64,000 bases of DNA from Hydractinia symbiolongicarpus (lineage: Eukaryota > Cnidaria > Hydrozoa > Anthoathecata > Hydractiniidae). Made by a program: the position numbers and the translations under genes. The DNA lies in the NCBI RefSeq assembly GCF_029227915.1, contig NC_079878.1, forward strand, positions 12,028,001-12,092,000, given 5' to 3'. Numbering within the stretch: the first letter of the stretch is position 1; every line of letters begins with the position of its first letter. Below are positions 37,372 through 50,494 of this stretch, piece after piece. Under the pieces are notes generated by a model that was not told where the DNA came from, made no database searches, and was given only the letters and a program-made list of their open reading frames with translations.

Positions 37372-39589
37372 TTAAGTGCAAATCTTGCAAAATTGTCTGC
37401 AGTTGATACCCATCCATTCTTTATACTTTTCACAATGCGTTTGAGGGTATCTTGAGCATCTGGGATATTCATCGTGGCATGCTATGGAGGAGGCGATACA
37501 GTTGCGTTACTACATATAGTCAAACCTGTCTAAAAAGGTCACTGTGGTGTAAAACATGTAGGTTGATTGTCGTATTAAAAAATACCCTATTTTAGTCTTC
37601 ATCACAACTTGTGGAATGCAAGGAACAACTTGAAATTATGTAAGCGCTGTAACCTCCAAGATATGCGAACTTTCATGTAAATGTGAATGCTTTATTGCGC
37701 ATTAGTTTTGCAGGGGACGTTTGTTTCTTATTCTTGAGAAAACCTGGTCTTTTTAAGCAGGTACTATCTCGTCTGGGGGGAGAGGGATTAGCGATTGTTG
37801 GTCGCGTGGGGCAGGTGGTCGTCTTTTAAAGTGGCAGATGACCAATACATTGGGAGGAATAAAATGTGGTCTTCTAGGACAAATAATTGTTTTATACAGG
37901 TGGTCGCTATAGTAGGTCCGACTGTACAGATTTAAATCTAAATATTTCCTTTACTTGTACCATATAATAAATTTTATGAATCTAACTTGTACCTTTTTAG
38001 CCGTCAAAGGGATGCTTTTGCATATAACTTAACATATGTGGGATTTGTGAAGTGAAACAGAATATAAAGACAATGAAAACGTGTGACTTGTACCTTCTTA
38101 GCTGTCAAAGGGGTGCTTTTACATATAACTTAACAATGGTGGGGTTTATGAAGTAAAGCAGAATAAAAGGACAACGAAAACATGATATGTTTTTACACGG
38201 AAAAGTTTTATTTGCTCAGGTATCGTACGCATACTTTTTTGCAGCATTCAATGTCTTTTTCACCCATCTTGTGGACACAAGTACTGTCATTATTTCATGG
38301 AATAAAAAATCCTTTGGAAAATAAAGCTTGAAGGGGTCAAAAAACATTATGTACACTTACTACAGAACCTGCAGAATTGCGCGCAGTTTACAATCATCCA
38401 ATCAATACGGTCTGGATCGTGACAATAGGTTACTCTATGTTGATCAGGAACAATGCAGTATGGTGATATGTTAGTGCAATCTAGATGAAGAAATACATTC
38501 ACAAATTTAATTGTGACCAGCATGTCACGGTTACTGTTCTTTAAAGGCCCGCAACTTGATTTTGATCAGAATGTTTACACCAGGGAATGACTTAAAATAT
38601 TTGAACTTTTACTTCAGAGGTGATTTATTTTTTTGGTCCACATACTATTATATTATTTTCGTTGATTTTTTTTTTTTTTTTAAGAAGTAACCCTTTGTGT
38701 TTGAACTTATTCGCCATAATCCCATTAAGAGACGCTTTCAAATCTGTAATAACCCACGGCGTCTAGGCAAATTCAACCACGATATTGTATTCGCGCGAAG
38801 GAATTTTTTTTTAGATGCTATTTTTAGAAGTGTAACCAAACTTGTTTAGGCTGCATCCAAAGTGCGTTGACTAGATTAAGATATTTAACGAAATTTCTTC
38901 TGATTTTGAAGGGGTTAATTTATTGCTTGTGTGGAAGAATATCAAAACTACAAATTCTTTAATCCTTTCCCAACCCGCGTTTTAATTCCCCTAAAATTAT
39001 GTGAAAAATATATAAGAGGAATTCATTCTTTAAAGAAATCAAAAGAAATCGTAATATATAAAGACCTGCATCCACCCCTTCCATTTCCGTTACAACAAGT
39101 GACAAAAATGAACATAATCGAAAACGCCAAAAGAGTACGTAACTTTTGGACGACTCCATATAAATTTGCCTTTTAGACAAAAGGATTTTGTGAAAATTAA
39201 AAAAACAAAAAACAACAACAAATCGTAAAGTTTTTGCTGATAAAAAATAACATCTTTGACGGCAAAGTGTCTTTCATCAACAAATTAGATTTTTAAATTA
39301 TTCCGCTCCTTGCAAATTATTTCGCCTATTAATTCGAGATCAGTAAGTTACAACTGAACATTAATTCGCAACTTAGAGTTTTTCCACGCCTGACTCAAGC
39401 AAAAGCTTATTGACGTTGCTTCTTGAATGAGCAAGTTGTAACAAACCAGTATGAGCATTTGTAGTTAATCTTATTTGTGTAAAAAACCCATATCAACTTA
39501 CTTGCTGGTGCGACTGTTGTAGATATAACATTAGCTTGAGCATTTGCCGCTATCATTACCAACCAAACACAAAGAATTTTATAATTCAT
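37372..39589 (-). CDS. Small secreted protein with two ShKT domains (3 exons, 105 aa)
   Basis: Exons in coding order: 39502-39589, 38361-38480, 37372-37481. Both introns are phase 1 with GTAAGT donors. Exon 1 encodes a signal peptide (hydrophobic core, cleavage near ANAQA) and a short Thr/Ala linker. Exon 2 encodes one six-cysteine domain, spacing C-x6-C-x10-C-x12-C-x3-C-x2-C. Exon 3 encodes a second, spacing C-x6-C-x7-C-x10-C-x3-C-x2-C, with the stop two residues after the last cysteine. The C-x3-C-x2-C ending and the Trp-Met before the fourth cysteine mark the ShKT family. In cnidarians ShKT domains occur in potassium-channel-blocking venom peptides but also in matrix proteins and proteases. 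The sequence does not decide which this is. An upstream in-frame ATG at 39661 is less likely because it would bury the signal peptide. Confidence 0.85.
37984..38185. repeat. Two-copy tandem repeat (about 100 bp) in ShKT intron 2
   Basis: Two adjacent copies share ACTTGTACC, GTCAAAGGG-TGCTTTT and CATATAACTTAAC, followed by GAAAAC. They are about 85-90% identical by eye. Non-coding. Confidence 0.75.
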
Positions 39590-40632
39590 TTTTAATTCTT
39601 CTTTGTTTTCCCTAACGTAAACAATAATGTTAGAAACGAAGACTATATAACATTCACACACATCTAAACCTGGTTACACATACAAGAATTACCTTTTTCA
39701 CCCAGAGTCACATGCGAAAGGCATGCAGGAAGCTGGGTAAATAAGCCAAATATTGCCATATGTGAGCAAATAACATAAAAGGTGATAATATAATGTATGA
39801 ATGATTTACTTGTAGCTTTTTCAACGAGAGAAAGAGAAGATGTTATCTGAGGCATGTTATAGTCAATATGTCAAGACAAATATTTTGACGTAGTCTTCAC
39901 AACAAAACTTGTACTCTGAAAAATACTTTGAAAGTATCTTTGAGAAATATAATTTTACGATAAATATATTTTGCTATATTATACATCAAATGTAAACAAA
40001 GGCATCTGTGTTTGACCATGTATTTACAGCTAAACTCCTACGTTAAATTCAAGAATTAGAAATCAGATTTTTAAAAATAACAATAATTACTTCCTCCGTA
40101 ACATTATATCCCTTTGTTAGCAGTGAAACACACAAAGATATCGATAAAATTTTATCCGCAATGGATTTTGTGAAAAAGCACTGACTCATTTACTTTAAAA
40201 AATTTGACGCAAAATATTCGGAAATTTAGTAGCTTAACTGACTCAAAGAGATTAAAAGAGAGATTGTATAACGATCTCAAGAATAACAACGATTAAATTG
40301 ATATTCAAGACGCAATATATTTCTTCAAACATGATATTATAAGCAGTAAGATTTAAATATTTTTGAATATTCAGTAAAAGAAAAAAGATAAAAACAATTG
40401 ATACTGGGAGGAGCAATGGAGAGGGAAATACATATTTGCTATCAAACATTGACGTGACAAAAAAGAAATCTTTGAAAGTGATCACTTGAGAACTCTATGA
40501 GTATTTGAGAATCTCTACGTCCTTTTTTACTTAAAACCCATTTTATTGCTAAGGAAGAAAATCGTGTTACATTGTGATATAATTTTTGTTCCCTACACCA
40601 ATCCCTCGATTCATCAATTTAATTTTCAAATG
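39590..40632. other. Intergenic upstream of the ShKT gene
   Basis: No gene is seen. The frames at 39664-39855 and 40252-40485 lack any domain or splice support. Confidence 0.4.
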
Positions 40633-41095
40633 CAGTAGACGTCCTTTAATTGGAATGCCGCTTAATTCGAACTTTCCGCTATTTCGAACAAATCGTCAAG
40701 TACCTTGAGTTTGGTTTAATAAAGTCTTTTTGAGCTGCTTAATTGGAACTCCGCTAATTCGAACATTTTGCTAAGTCGAACAATTTTTTAGTCCGGAAGG
40801 CTGCATTATGCTCGTTATTTCGAAATTTTGTGTATCGATAAATAAAATCTTATGGAAAAATAAAAAAAAAAACCTTTTCATTTTTATTCATTTTTATTAC
40901 ATCAATGGTGGAAAAATTCCGGTAAAAGATTTTTATAAAAAGTCGTAGCAAAGTTATAATAAAGTTATATTAGCATAAAACCTTTAAACGTTAATTAAAA
41001 TTGTTGTTTTTTTTGAACTTCCGTTAATCCGAATATTCGTTAATTCGAACAAATAATTTAGTCCCTTGCGTGTTCGAATTAACGGACGTCTACAG
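40633..41095. mobile_element. pogo/Tigger-like MITE
   Basis: Terminal inverted repeats: left CAGTAGACGTCCTTTAATTG, right CGAATTAACGGACGTCTACAG. Inside are many sub-terminal copies of TTAATTCGAAC and CTAATTCGAAC. CAG termini with repeated AATTCGAAC words are typical of non-autonomous pogo-type elements. TA follows the right end but TG precedes the left, so the target-site duplication is not intact. No transposase. Confidence 0.6.
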
Positions 41096-44000
41096 TATAC
41101 GTAAAAAATATACGAATTAGCCATTGTGTGGGTTCGAACATTGTACGGTCACTGATACTCACCTATCCATTTGCTTTCTAATTTGCTCATTTTAGACGAA
41201 CTGGCCCACGATTGAAAAGCTAAGAGTACTTGTTCCTCGAATTAAAAAATGAAGGCTGACTATTTTAGCTTTAGTAGGATAAAGGCTGGCTGAGTAGTCT
41301 GTGTTTTTATTTACACCGAAGTAACTGACAAATTATTTTGTGGAACAACAATTTAAATACGGTAATCATCGTCTTTTTTCACATTCGACATGATATATAA
41401 CAGTAGTTGGTACTGAAGTAAGAAAAATGACAGCTAAATACAGTACGAAACTTATCGAGAAGAATAGAGAAGTCTTAACTCAATGGTAGAAGATATCAAT
41501 GTTTCTCCAAGTGGTATTTCCAGCTTATGGCAGAATCGGTGGCTCTGATTTTACCGTGTATTGTACACCATCGTGGAATTTATTCTTGCCCTCGCATATC
41601 TTATGTCACATCCCTTTGTCAGACAGAAACGATGACATTTTTTTCCAGTTGACGAATATTATAAAATTAGTTAGTCGTATTTCGTTTAAAATTTATGTTT
41701 AGAAATTATGCACTATTATTTTCTTCTTATTGAAAACCTGCCGTTACTGCAATAATCACCGCTAATGACCGCCGTGGCGTCGTATGTTCTTAATTTCTCT
41801 CAATTATCCTATAAATCCAATGAATTATAAAATATATACACGAACAAGTTGTACATCTTAACCCTATTTCAGCTGGGGAGGGGATTTCCATTTTTTTGTA
41901 ATAACTTCTAAAGCATACAATTTTAGAGGCTGAGATGTAGTGACTGTTCATCATTTTTAGTTACCTTAAGAAAAGTTAAAACATTTTTTGCATGGCATCA
42001 CGCCTGTTGTCATGTTGACTTATCGATTAACAAGTGGTCAGGAATTTCTTTTTTTTATTTGCATATAATTTTTATCAGCTGCGAAGTCACATCTTATCAA
42101 GCAATTGATAAACTGTTCATAGTGGTTGAAACGCAGTTTAGGTAACAAAAACATATTTGATGCTTTTTCCAACTCGACAGTAACTTTTGGCTCTAGCCAT
42201 GTATTTCATTTTTTAAATGTGTACCCTGGAATGCCAAGTCGCTTCTTTTCGAGTCTGCTATTTCGTTATGCTTAATCCGATGAAACCCAACATCATTGAT
42301 AAATGTTTTTTTTAAACTGCTTAAACATGTTCGGTTCGAAAAATCTCTATAGTGGTCAACTTTTTCAATAATGTGAAAAAAACTTAAATCTGGTTTCAAG
42401 CAAGCATAAGATTCATTGCTAAAGACAGAAAAAATTCCTTATGGCAGACATCCTTTATAGCAGACACTTTGGTCAACGCAGGGATAAGATAGAGGTCAAA
42501 ACGCCTTATCACAAAACCAAAATAATTTTAAGTGCAATTTAAGTAGAGCGAAACACAAGTGCATCAAATCCGCATATTGCTATGAAAATAAATATAGTGC
42601 ATCTGCGGGTAAAATAAATAGTATATTGGAAAGTTAAAATCTGTACCAACCAAACCTCTCTTTTGGTAAGCCTTTAACAAAACTATAGGATCTAAGTGGT
42701 AGTGATAGGTTTAAAAAAAGCACCCGCTTTGCCCAGAGATGTAAAAGTTATTTAAAATAAACCTCTCGGTACCTTTAAGCAATGTCTAAGATCAAGCAAA
42801 ATTTAAATGAGGAATAAATCATTTGAATTTTATTTGTTCCCTATGCTCTCAATCGTATCTTTAAGTTTTGTTTTTAAATAAAGAAAGCTCTATGTTTTGG
42901 TAACCGACCTACTGTCTGGAAGGAAAACGTTTTAAAGTCTCAGCAGAACATACTTGAAATAAATGCGAACAGCGTGGTAATAAGTATCGATATAAAGGTG
43001 AAAAAACGAGAAACGTGCTTATACAATTAACACAAGTAACACAGCGTCTTTCTTTTAAAATATTTCTCACTCAATCCTTAATATTTCCAGAATTTCCTCT
43101 TGTAAAAAACAAAGTGAACATATTTTACATGAGTGGGTTGAGAAAAGTACAATGGTCCCGCACACAGTACGTTATATTCTATAAGGCGTATTAAAAATAG
43201 CAATTTAATACTGCCATACACTATTAGAAACACGACAGTAAATTCAATAAAACCACATTGCTCGCGCAAGACAGGATTACATTGTGGCACCAGGCTGTTA
43301 AGAACTTTTCTTTAGCTGTTGGAGAATCTCTTCCTCAACGATTTTACTTACCCCCATGCAACAGATGTAGCTTTTTAATGACTTAAGATACCGTCGTAAG
43401 GTAGGTTAGTCCAACTTCTTTTCTTTTCTAAAGCTTTTTCTAAAAATTTTGCATTCGCTGTTGTTTGCTAATTTATCAAATTCTTGCTCGGTCACAGTGT
43501 TCCAACCATGAGATGATCTAACAGTCAGTTTAATCAGTTTGTTTGTACCTTGAAATTTCAGAGATGGTTTACTTGACGGATATGTAATCAAGTTGTTGCA
43601 CTTAATAGTCAATATAATATTTTTGGAAATGACTTTAAAAACAACAGTGAACAAGTCTGCTTGCAGTGACAATAGATGATGTCTGCGTCAAATTGCAAGG
43701 AAGAAAATCTAAAGTGCGCTCCTTGATTGTCTCTTGTAGGTTTGTGCACAATATTTGGCAAATCAATACACCTTTTTTAGTTGCTAATAAGGGCCGATTA
43801 GATAAAATTGAAGCAAGGAAACCTAGTCTACATATAAAAACAACTCGCTTGCGAAGTTTCATTTTTCCATTTTCTTTTATACACTATAGTCAAAATATTT
43901 TCTAACTTACAAAAATTCCATTAGGAGAAGAATTTTTCTACGACGAGTATTGTAATTTTAGGACTTATCAGTAAAAGCTTGTGAGATTAAATTTTCCAGT

Positions 44001-44534
44001 TTAAATTTTTGTGGATAAAAATATTTATCACTTTAACGAAATCAATTTAAATGAGAAAAATTACAAGTGAAAACCTTAAATTTTTATTCTATACTACTAT
44101 TGATTATCATCTATTACAATAATTCTTTAACACTAAGTTAACTCAATAAAGAACTAAAAATCAATCCTCATAAATTTCAAAGACAGTTGTACTAGGTTTC
44201 CTCGAGAAAAGATAAAGCCTCGTTCACGAAAGGAACTTCCGCTCAATATAGAGTTTACTTTCATAGTCGACAGCGTTATTTTAATTGTTACAAATTTTTT
44301 GTCGGTTGAAAATTTTCATAACTTTAAAATTATCGTCGGTTAAATACGTTGTTAGAGAGACAAAAGGAGGAGTACAAATAAATCCACAAAGCGTTACACG
44401 CTATTCACAACTAGTCTGTGATACTAAAATCTAATATCGTTAATATTCTTTACACCCTTACAACATGTTTGTTGTTATTGTGATACCGAATTCTATACAT
44501 AATTATGCCACTATTTAAGTAATCGCTTGTGATA
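41096..44534. other. Intergenic, no gene supported
   Basis: There are several open frames of 60-90 codons (41499-41702, 42193-42399, 43078-43290, 43406-43905), but none with a recognisable domain, signal peptide plus donor, or splice partner. A fragment near 42440-42475 (GGCAGACATCC...GCAGACACTTTGGTC) echoes the transposon word at 22819. Confidence 0.4.
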
Positions 44535-47500
44535 CTATTTGCTAGCATGCTCTTCCTTAAGCACTCTTCTAAGTAATTTTCCTGCAGGTGACCTCGGCAA
44601 TGCATCCACAAATTTTACTCCACCACGTAGTTGTTTATGATCCGATACGTTTTGATTTACGAATTTGTAAACATCCTCTTCTGTTAGACCAGATTCGTTC
44701 TTTTTAACAACGAAAGCACGTGGAACTTCACCATATTTTTCGTCAGGAACACCAATAACACAACTGTCAGTGATATCTTCGTGCCCGTGTAATAAGTCCT
44801 CAAGTTCTGCAGGCGCCACCTAATATCGAATAAGTTAAAATAAAAAGATTTATTATTTTGTATTAATTAAATAGTGAAACCTTAGAATAAAGGAGAATGC
44901 CAGTATTATATAAAATCATATATTTAAAGGACCATCTAAACAACCCAGGAAATCAATGTGACTTTATCTTGCACAAACCCTCCCAACTCACCCCTCTGTT
45001 ATGACAGGCTAAGTTTGATCCAAAATTCTACATTTAACAAAAAAGGTTCTTTTAGACTCCTTTGTTCTCAAATAAGAAGCAACTAATCAGCTTGTTGCAT
45101 CTTGTGCGCATATACAGCGCGCATCTCTGGAGTCTTTTATATACCCTTTTTATGATGGCAAATTGTGTTGCGTTCGCACAAGAAGAGACTCGTGTAAACA
45201 CGATTTACCCTAGATGAAACTGTTGCGCATGTACAAAAAGTTACTGCGCATGTGTAGAGAGTTTCATACATATTCTACTGTTGAAAAATTGGACTTCAAG
45301 GGGTTTTGGTGCACGAGTCAAATTTCAGGCACTAATTTCCCACAAATTTAAAAAAATTAAAGTATAAAGTGTTTGTACCGAACGTTAATAGCTCATTATA
45401 TTTTATTCTCGGCGAATGTTTCATCTGGCAATTGACCCGTGCCACCTATCCTATAAACAGCTTTTAGGAAAGCTTATTTTACCTGAAAACCTTTGCACTT
45501 AATCAGTTCCTTTAATCGATCCACAACAAAAATATGGAAGTCCTCATCATAATATCCCAAATCACCAGAACGCATCCAACCGTCTTCTGATAAACATTTC
45601 TTTGTTTCTTCTTCGTTGTTATGGTAACCTGTTTTCATTATTTAGAAATTAATAATATCAACAATTTGTGGTCAATGTGAATAATTACAAGATGAACTAG
45701 CTAGTTAAAATAGATATTCAAGAACACAAAGACTTGGTTTATATATTATCTTCCCCTTGGCGCTCCAAGAAGAGCACAAAAATCTTTTGGAGGTTGAAGT
45801 ATATAAACGGATTTGAATTTCGTCCTATATGATGTACACAAATCTCCATACTGTTACCTTTCATTACTTGTGGTCCTCTTGTACACACCTCACCCTTCTC
45901 ATATGCTGGCAAAGCTTTACCTGTCTCTAAGCATTGAACCTACACGCAAAATAAATGTTATAATTAATATAATGCAATAATTTAACAAAATTTTAAAAGG
46001 TTTTAATTTAATAACACGATACCTTCCATTCTACACCGCTGACAACAGTTCCTGCAGAGCCATGCTTATGTGTTGTTTGCGCATTTTCATCTTGCATGTG
46101 TGTGACCATACTTTCTGTCATTCCATAACCTAACAAGAGAAACGTCAGGTGTTAAGCAATAACTGTCGCAGGGTCGTTGTAGGAACTCACGCCTTTGGGA
46201 GGTGATGCAGACTAGGAAAACTAATACAGTATTATTTGCAAAATTAGGGATGATGCACTGAAGAAAGTTTTGCCACTCAGATTGGTGAAAAACGCTTCCT
46301 CTGCATAAGGCTTTCCAAAAATTTAATTTTTAACACGCCGCTTTGATATCACACGATATAAGTTATTAAAGTATGCGGGTATTTTAGATTACTCACAAGT
46401 CGATGGAGAGCGTTGTGATACCCACCTGCCTGCCCTAGAGGATGAAGATATATAAGTGATGAAGAAGAAAAAGTTACACAATAAATAAAGTTATTCTCGT
46501 TTGAGTTTACGAGTTAAAAAAATCAGTTGCTATAAAATTGTCTAGAAAAGTTGCTTAGCTGAAAATGAGAAACTTGCAACATTAGTAAAACTGCGGTTAA
46601 AATTTACCAGTGTTCATCCACATTTATTTGTTTAAATAATTATTCGGTGTAAAATTAGAAAAAAGAAAGGCTGTTCCTTAATACGTGAGACTATCGACAA
46701 AACGTTTCTGCCACAACACTTCCTAACCTGCTTCAGCATTGTGATGAAAGACATATGAGATTTCAGTTTTACTGTAAATAACATGGGATGTCGAAAATCT
46801 CTACTATTAGTTCACTGCTTAGTCTAATTTGATCAAGCGCGTACTTATATGGAAACCACAACATAGTTAAAATTGAAAGACAGTGAAATAGGATACTGTA
46901 AATTCAAATTCTGGATATTACAAAGCGATGTGATGTTTATCAATTTAAATTGCAACACGAATGTTGTGACCCATACCTTGAAGAATATGTATGTTTGGAA
47001 ACTTTTTATGAAATCCGTTCAGTACATTCTCATCCACAGGTGCAGCTCCTACTGTTATATTTCGCAAATGTGAAACATCGTACTTGCTCACCATTGGATG
47101 GTTTAAAAGGAATAACATGATCGGGGGAACTGTAGAGACTTTTTCAATCTACAAATTTAAAATTTTGAAAACGGAATATTACAGATATTCTATATTGCTT
47201 TGCATTTCTCTATTTAATCTGATACACATTCTAAATTTGTCAACATTCAAGACAGATCACCATATCATATGTTCTGTTTTACAAAATCTTTCCTGTCTCA
47301 TCGACTCAATTTGCGTCCACAAAACACACATTCTTTTTGAAATTATTTGAAACCATCCTGGTTTCTTACTGTTTATTTTGCTCACATTTAAGACAATAAA
47401 TTCGCAACAAAACTTTTTTTTTCTAAGTACCTTACGGGCAATATTTTTACTCCTGTAGTTGACACATTAGAAATAGGTGTCGAAAAAGGTCGGGTTAATT

Positions 47501-50494
47501 TCATCCTTCGCGTTAATCAACTCAAGCGTGACAAATAGAACTGATCAATGGCGATGCGTCATTTTTAACCGACGAATTTCTCACCAAGAAGATTGTTTTT
47601 AAGTTAATTTCCAACGTCCTAAGATAATGCAAACTTTTCTGTGTGAACTTAGATACTTTGACCAGTGTCAGAATACAGAAATACGTATTTGGGATTATTA
47701 TTTTAAATTTATTTGACCAATAAAATTTAGTTAAAAAACGTGCTGACGTAAACAACTTTTTGATGAGTAATTTTTATGCCAAAAATCTATTCCGAATTAA
47801 ATTGGAGGAAACGTCAAGGCAAGTCTTAATTCAAAACAAAAGGTTATATACTTACCTCAAAATACAAGTTTTGTTCATATAAAAGAGATTATAAAACTGT
47901 CTATTTTTATTTTATTTTTTTGAAAAATCTGATTAGTTTTCACTATTTTTGCCTGAGAAGTTCTGAAAATTATGCCAAATAATTAATGACGTCATGTAAT
48001 TGATATAAATAAAGTGCTGCTTCAGAGTTTATCAAGGTGTGTGGTAATTTAAATATGTTTTCACCTATTCATTTTGATATTTTGAACATATAATTACATA
48101 CATGATACCTAGTTATACTGATACCAGCAGTTGTTTCGAAGCATTTAACTTACGTTGTTATAATTTAGCATAATTAGCGATATGGAATTATATAATTAAT
48201 TAGTTAAACTTTCAATGCCATTTATCTTAGAAACCAAAAAGACTTTATAAATAACTTTTAAATCTCTTTCTCTTCTCTTTTTATCTTTTTTTTCACGGAA
48301 GGTGAGCTTTTAATTAAAAAATAATCACATACCTTGTGATTTTGTAAAGCAGATAGGAACGTTTCTGGATCAAAAGATGGTAATGTATACAAAGTGAAGC
48401 CTCTCACAAGGTGAACAAACATAATATATACCAAGCCATATATGTGAAACATTGGTAAAACGCACAACGCCTTTGTCAACTTGTGTGGTGTTACGCCATC
48501 AGCAAGTTGTAATGTATTACATATCATGTTATGGTGAGTCATCATGACACCTTTTGGTAAACCAGTTGTTCCACTTGAATACATCATATAAGCAACATCG
48601 TCCTTTGCATTCACATAAACTGGTTCATCAACACACCCTTCTTTCAAGATATCTTTAAACTGCAAAACACCACTGTCGCTACAATTAGTTTCATCAATGC
48701 ATATAAGTTTATCAGTATTGGTATTTTCAGCAGCTCTTCTTGCAGTGTCCAGTAAGGTGGATTTTGTATACAAAATCCGAGCATTAGAGTTCCTTAACTG
48801 GTTACTGAGTTCTTCAGCAGTATACGTAGGGTTTGCAGTAGTTAATGTAATTCCTTTTGCTACAGTACCTAATGCTGTTACAGGATATTCAATACAATTT
48901 GGAACGTGAATGGCAACGCAATCACCTTGTTTGTAACCATTGTTCTTATAAAAATAGGAAAGCTGTCTTGACTTCATTAACAATTCGGTGTATGTCATTT
49001 GACTGCCTGAAATAGCGTCAACCTAGAAACGAATAAAAATGTTAACTTGAATGATTAAAACACAGCAGACCTTAAGTTGAATAATTTTCTCGAAAACTTG
49101 TTTTTGCAAGGTTCAAAATATATATTTCGCAAAGATTAGTTTTCGCGAAAGATCTATTTTAAGGTTTAATTTATTTTGCTCTATTTAATCAAATAAGGTA
49201 GAAAATAGGTTAATAAAGCTTGGTTCTCACCTGGCACTAAAGAGTAGTAAAGAGCACTAGCGAGCGATATCTGGTGTTTTTTTCCTAAGTGAGAATAAGT
49301 TTAAATGCTCCTTAGTGCTCATTGTCGCTCATTAGTGTTGTTTTTCGAGCACTAACAAACACTAAGGCCTAGTGCTGTTACCAAAAAATTTTGATAACAG
49401 CACAAGATTCTAGTACTCGTTTCATTGTTTTCTTCTGAGATTAAAGGTGCCCACATTCGTGCAAAAATGTGAATTTTAAATTTATTCTGTGTGTGTTTCA
49501 AAACAGAGGAAAATGTCTTTAGAGAATTTGAAACGTAACCAGCCTCCATGCATAGCAGGGGATGAAGAGCTAGCAGAATGTTAGAAACTTTTCAGGGCTT
49601 TATTCCCCTTTTTTATTTCGTAGCCTGAATATTGCACGTATCCAAAATCTTTTATCTTCAAATTGTGTTTCAATTTTTGTAAGTGTAGCAAAAGCAGCAG
49701 CAAAAGCAGCAGCAAAAGCAACCTTCTTCTTCTACATTTCATGCTGAAAAGAGTTCTTATATTAAGTACCTTTATCTAATAGTGTGAATCACTTTAAAAC
49801 AGACGCTCATTTTCCAGTGTCTTTAGTACTCAACTTCTATCGCTCTTTAGTGCCAAGCCTTAAGCTTGCTTCTATCAGAGAAACTGGCAATTATTTTTGT
49901 CAACTATAACAACAGAAAATTTACCGAAAAAAAACTAAAAGTATAACAACTAATGAAGTTAATGTTAGCAACAAATTTCCAGTAGTTTCACGAAGATTCA
50001 TTTTCATGAATTGACATTTCTTGAAATTCGGGAAAAATTTTTTTAGCAAATATAAATAAAAGTGGTGAGATCTGCGAAAATTAATCTCCCTGTGGCTTAT
50101 ACGCTTTGCATTGTAAAGAAAAAAACAAGCATAATAGAAAGGTCACTGTACAGAACGTTTAAACAGAGTTATTGCCTTGCCTTCAGGAGTAGAAGTTGAC
50201 ACTTCGTTGCTTCTTTAAAGTTGGCCCTGTCGCACAGACAAGATAGTATAAATAGAAACATACCATCGCCAGTCTATCTCCATAAGCTGCAATTTCTTTT
50301 TCAATGAAATTGAAAAAGTTTTCTTCCGGAAAATGAATTTCTTTTGGATTTTTTATAATGTAATCATCAGTGATGTAACTGCTTGATTGTCTCAGCCATA
50401 TGTTTTTAGTTTTTGATTGATATAACCCTGATGCTACTCTAGGTCGCAGGATAGTTGATAAGGTTTTATAACCTTTAGTGAAGTTTCGCAGCAT
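44535..50494 (-). CDS. Acyl-CoA synthetase, 4-coumarate-CoA ligase/luciferase-like, paralogue A (7 exons, 570 aa)
   Basis: ANL-superfamily ligase: ATP plus a carboxylic acid gives an acyl-adenylate, then an acyl-CoA. Exons in coding order: 50264-50494, 48333-49022, 46977-47148, 46023-46129, 45858-45939, 45483-45628, 44535-44819; all phases join. The first 40 or so residues are rich in Arg, Lys and Ser with no acidic residues, suggesting a mitochondrial presequence. The P-loop [10 protein letters not shown] is at 226-235 after YMMY. FHIYGL (269-274) lies in the acyl pocket and resembles plant 4CL. GYGMTE is at 365-370, [10 protein letters not shown] and the hinge [14 protein letters not shown] are in exon 6, and the catalytic lysine in [11 protein letters not shown] is Lys557. 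All core residues look intact. The C-terminus is ASK, not the peroxisomal SKL. The substrate is unknown; bioluminescence is not implied. Its tandem paralogue lies at 58088-61560. Confidence 0.93.
47149..48332 (-). other. Intron 2 of ligase A
   Basis: AT-rich 1.2-kb intron with no recognisable repeat. The frames at 47084-47350 and 47522-47755 are not supported. Confidence 0.7.
49219..49870. mobile_element. Possible MITE in intron 1 of ligase A
   Basis: The left part reads CTTGGTTCTCACCTGGCACTAAAGAG; the inverted form CTCTTTAGTGCCAAGC recurs at about 49849-49860. GTGAGAATAAG (49291-49301) also inverts the left terminus, so there may be a short 85-bp foldback inside a longer element. Copies of CACTAA and TTAGTG are scattered throughout. 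Limits are approximate. Confidence 0.4.

Noticed and set aside
43635-43905. Overlapping ORFs on both strands
   Set aside because: Neither has a recognisable motif or splice support.
48697-48909. Plus-strand ORFs opposite ligase exons (also 60614-60979)
   Set aside because: They are antisense shadows of conserved coding sequence; their similarity to each other simply mirrors the paralogous exons.
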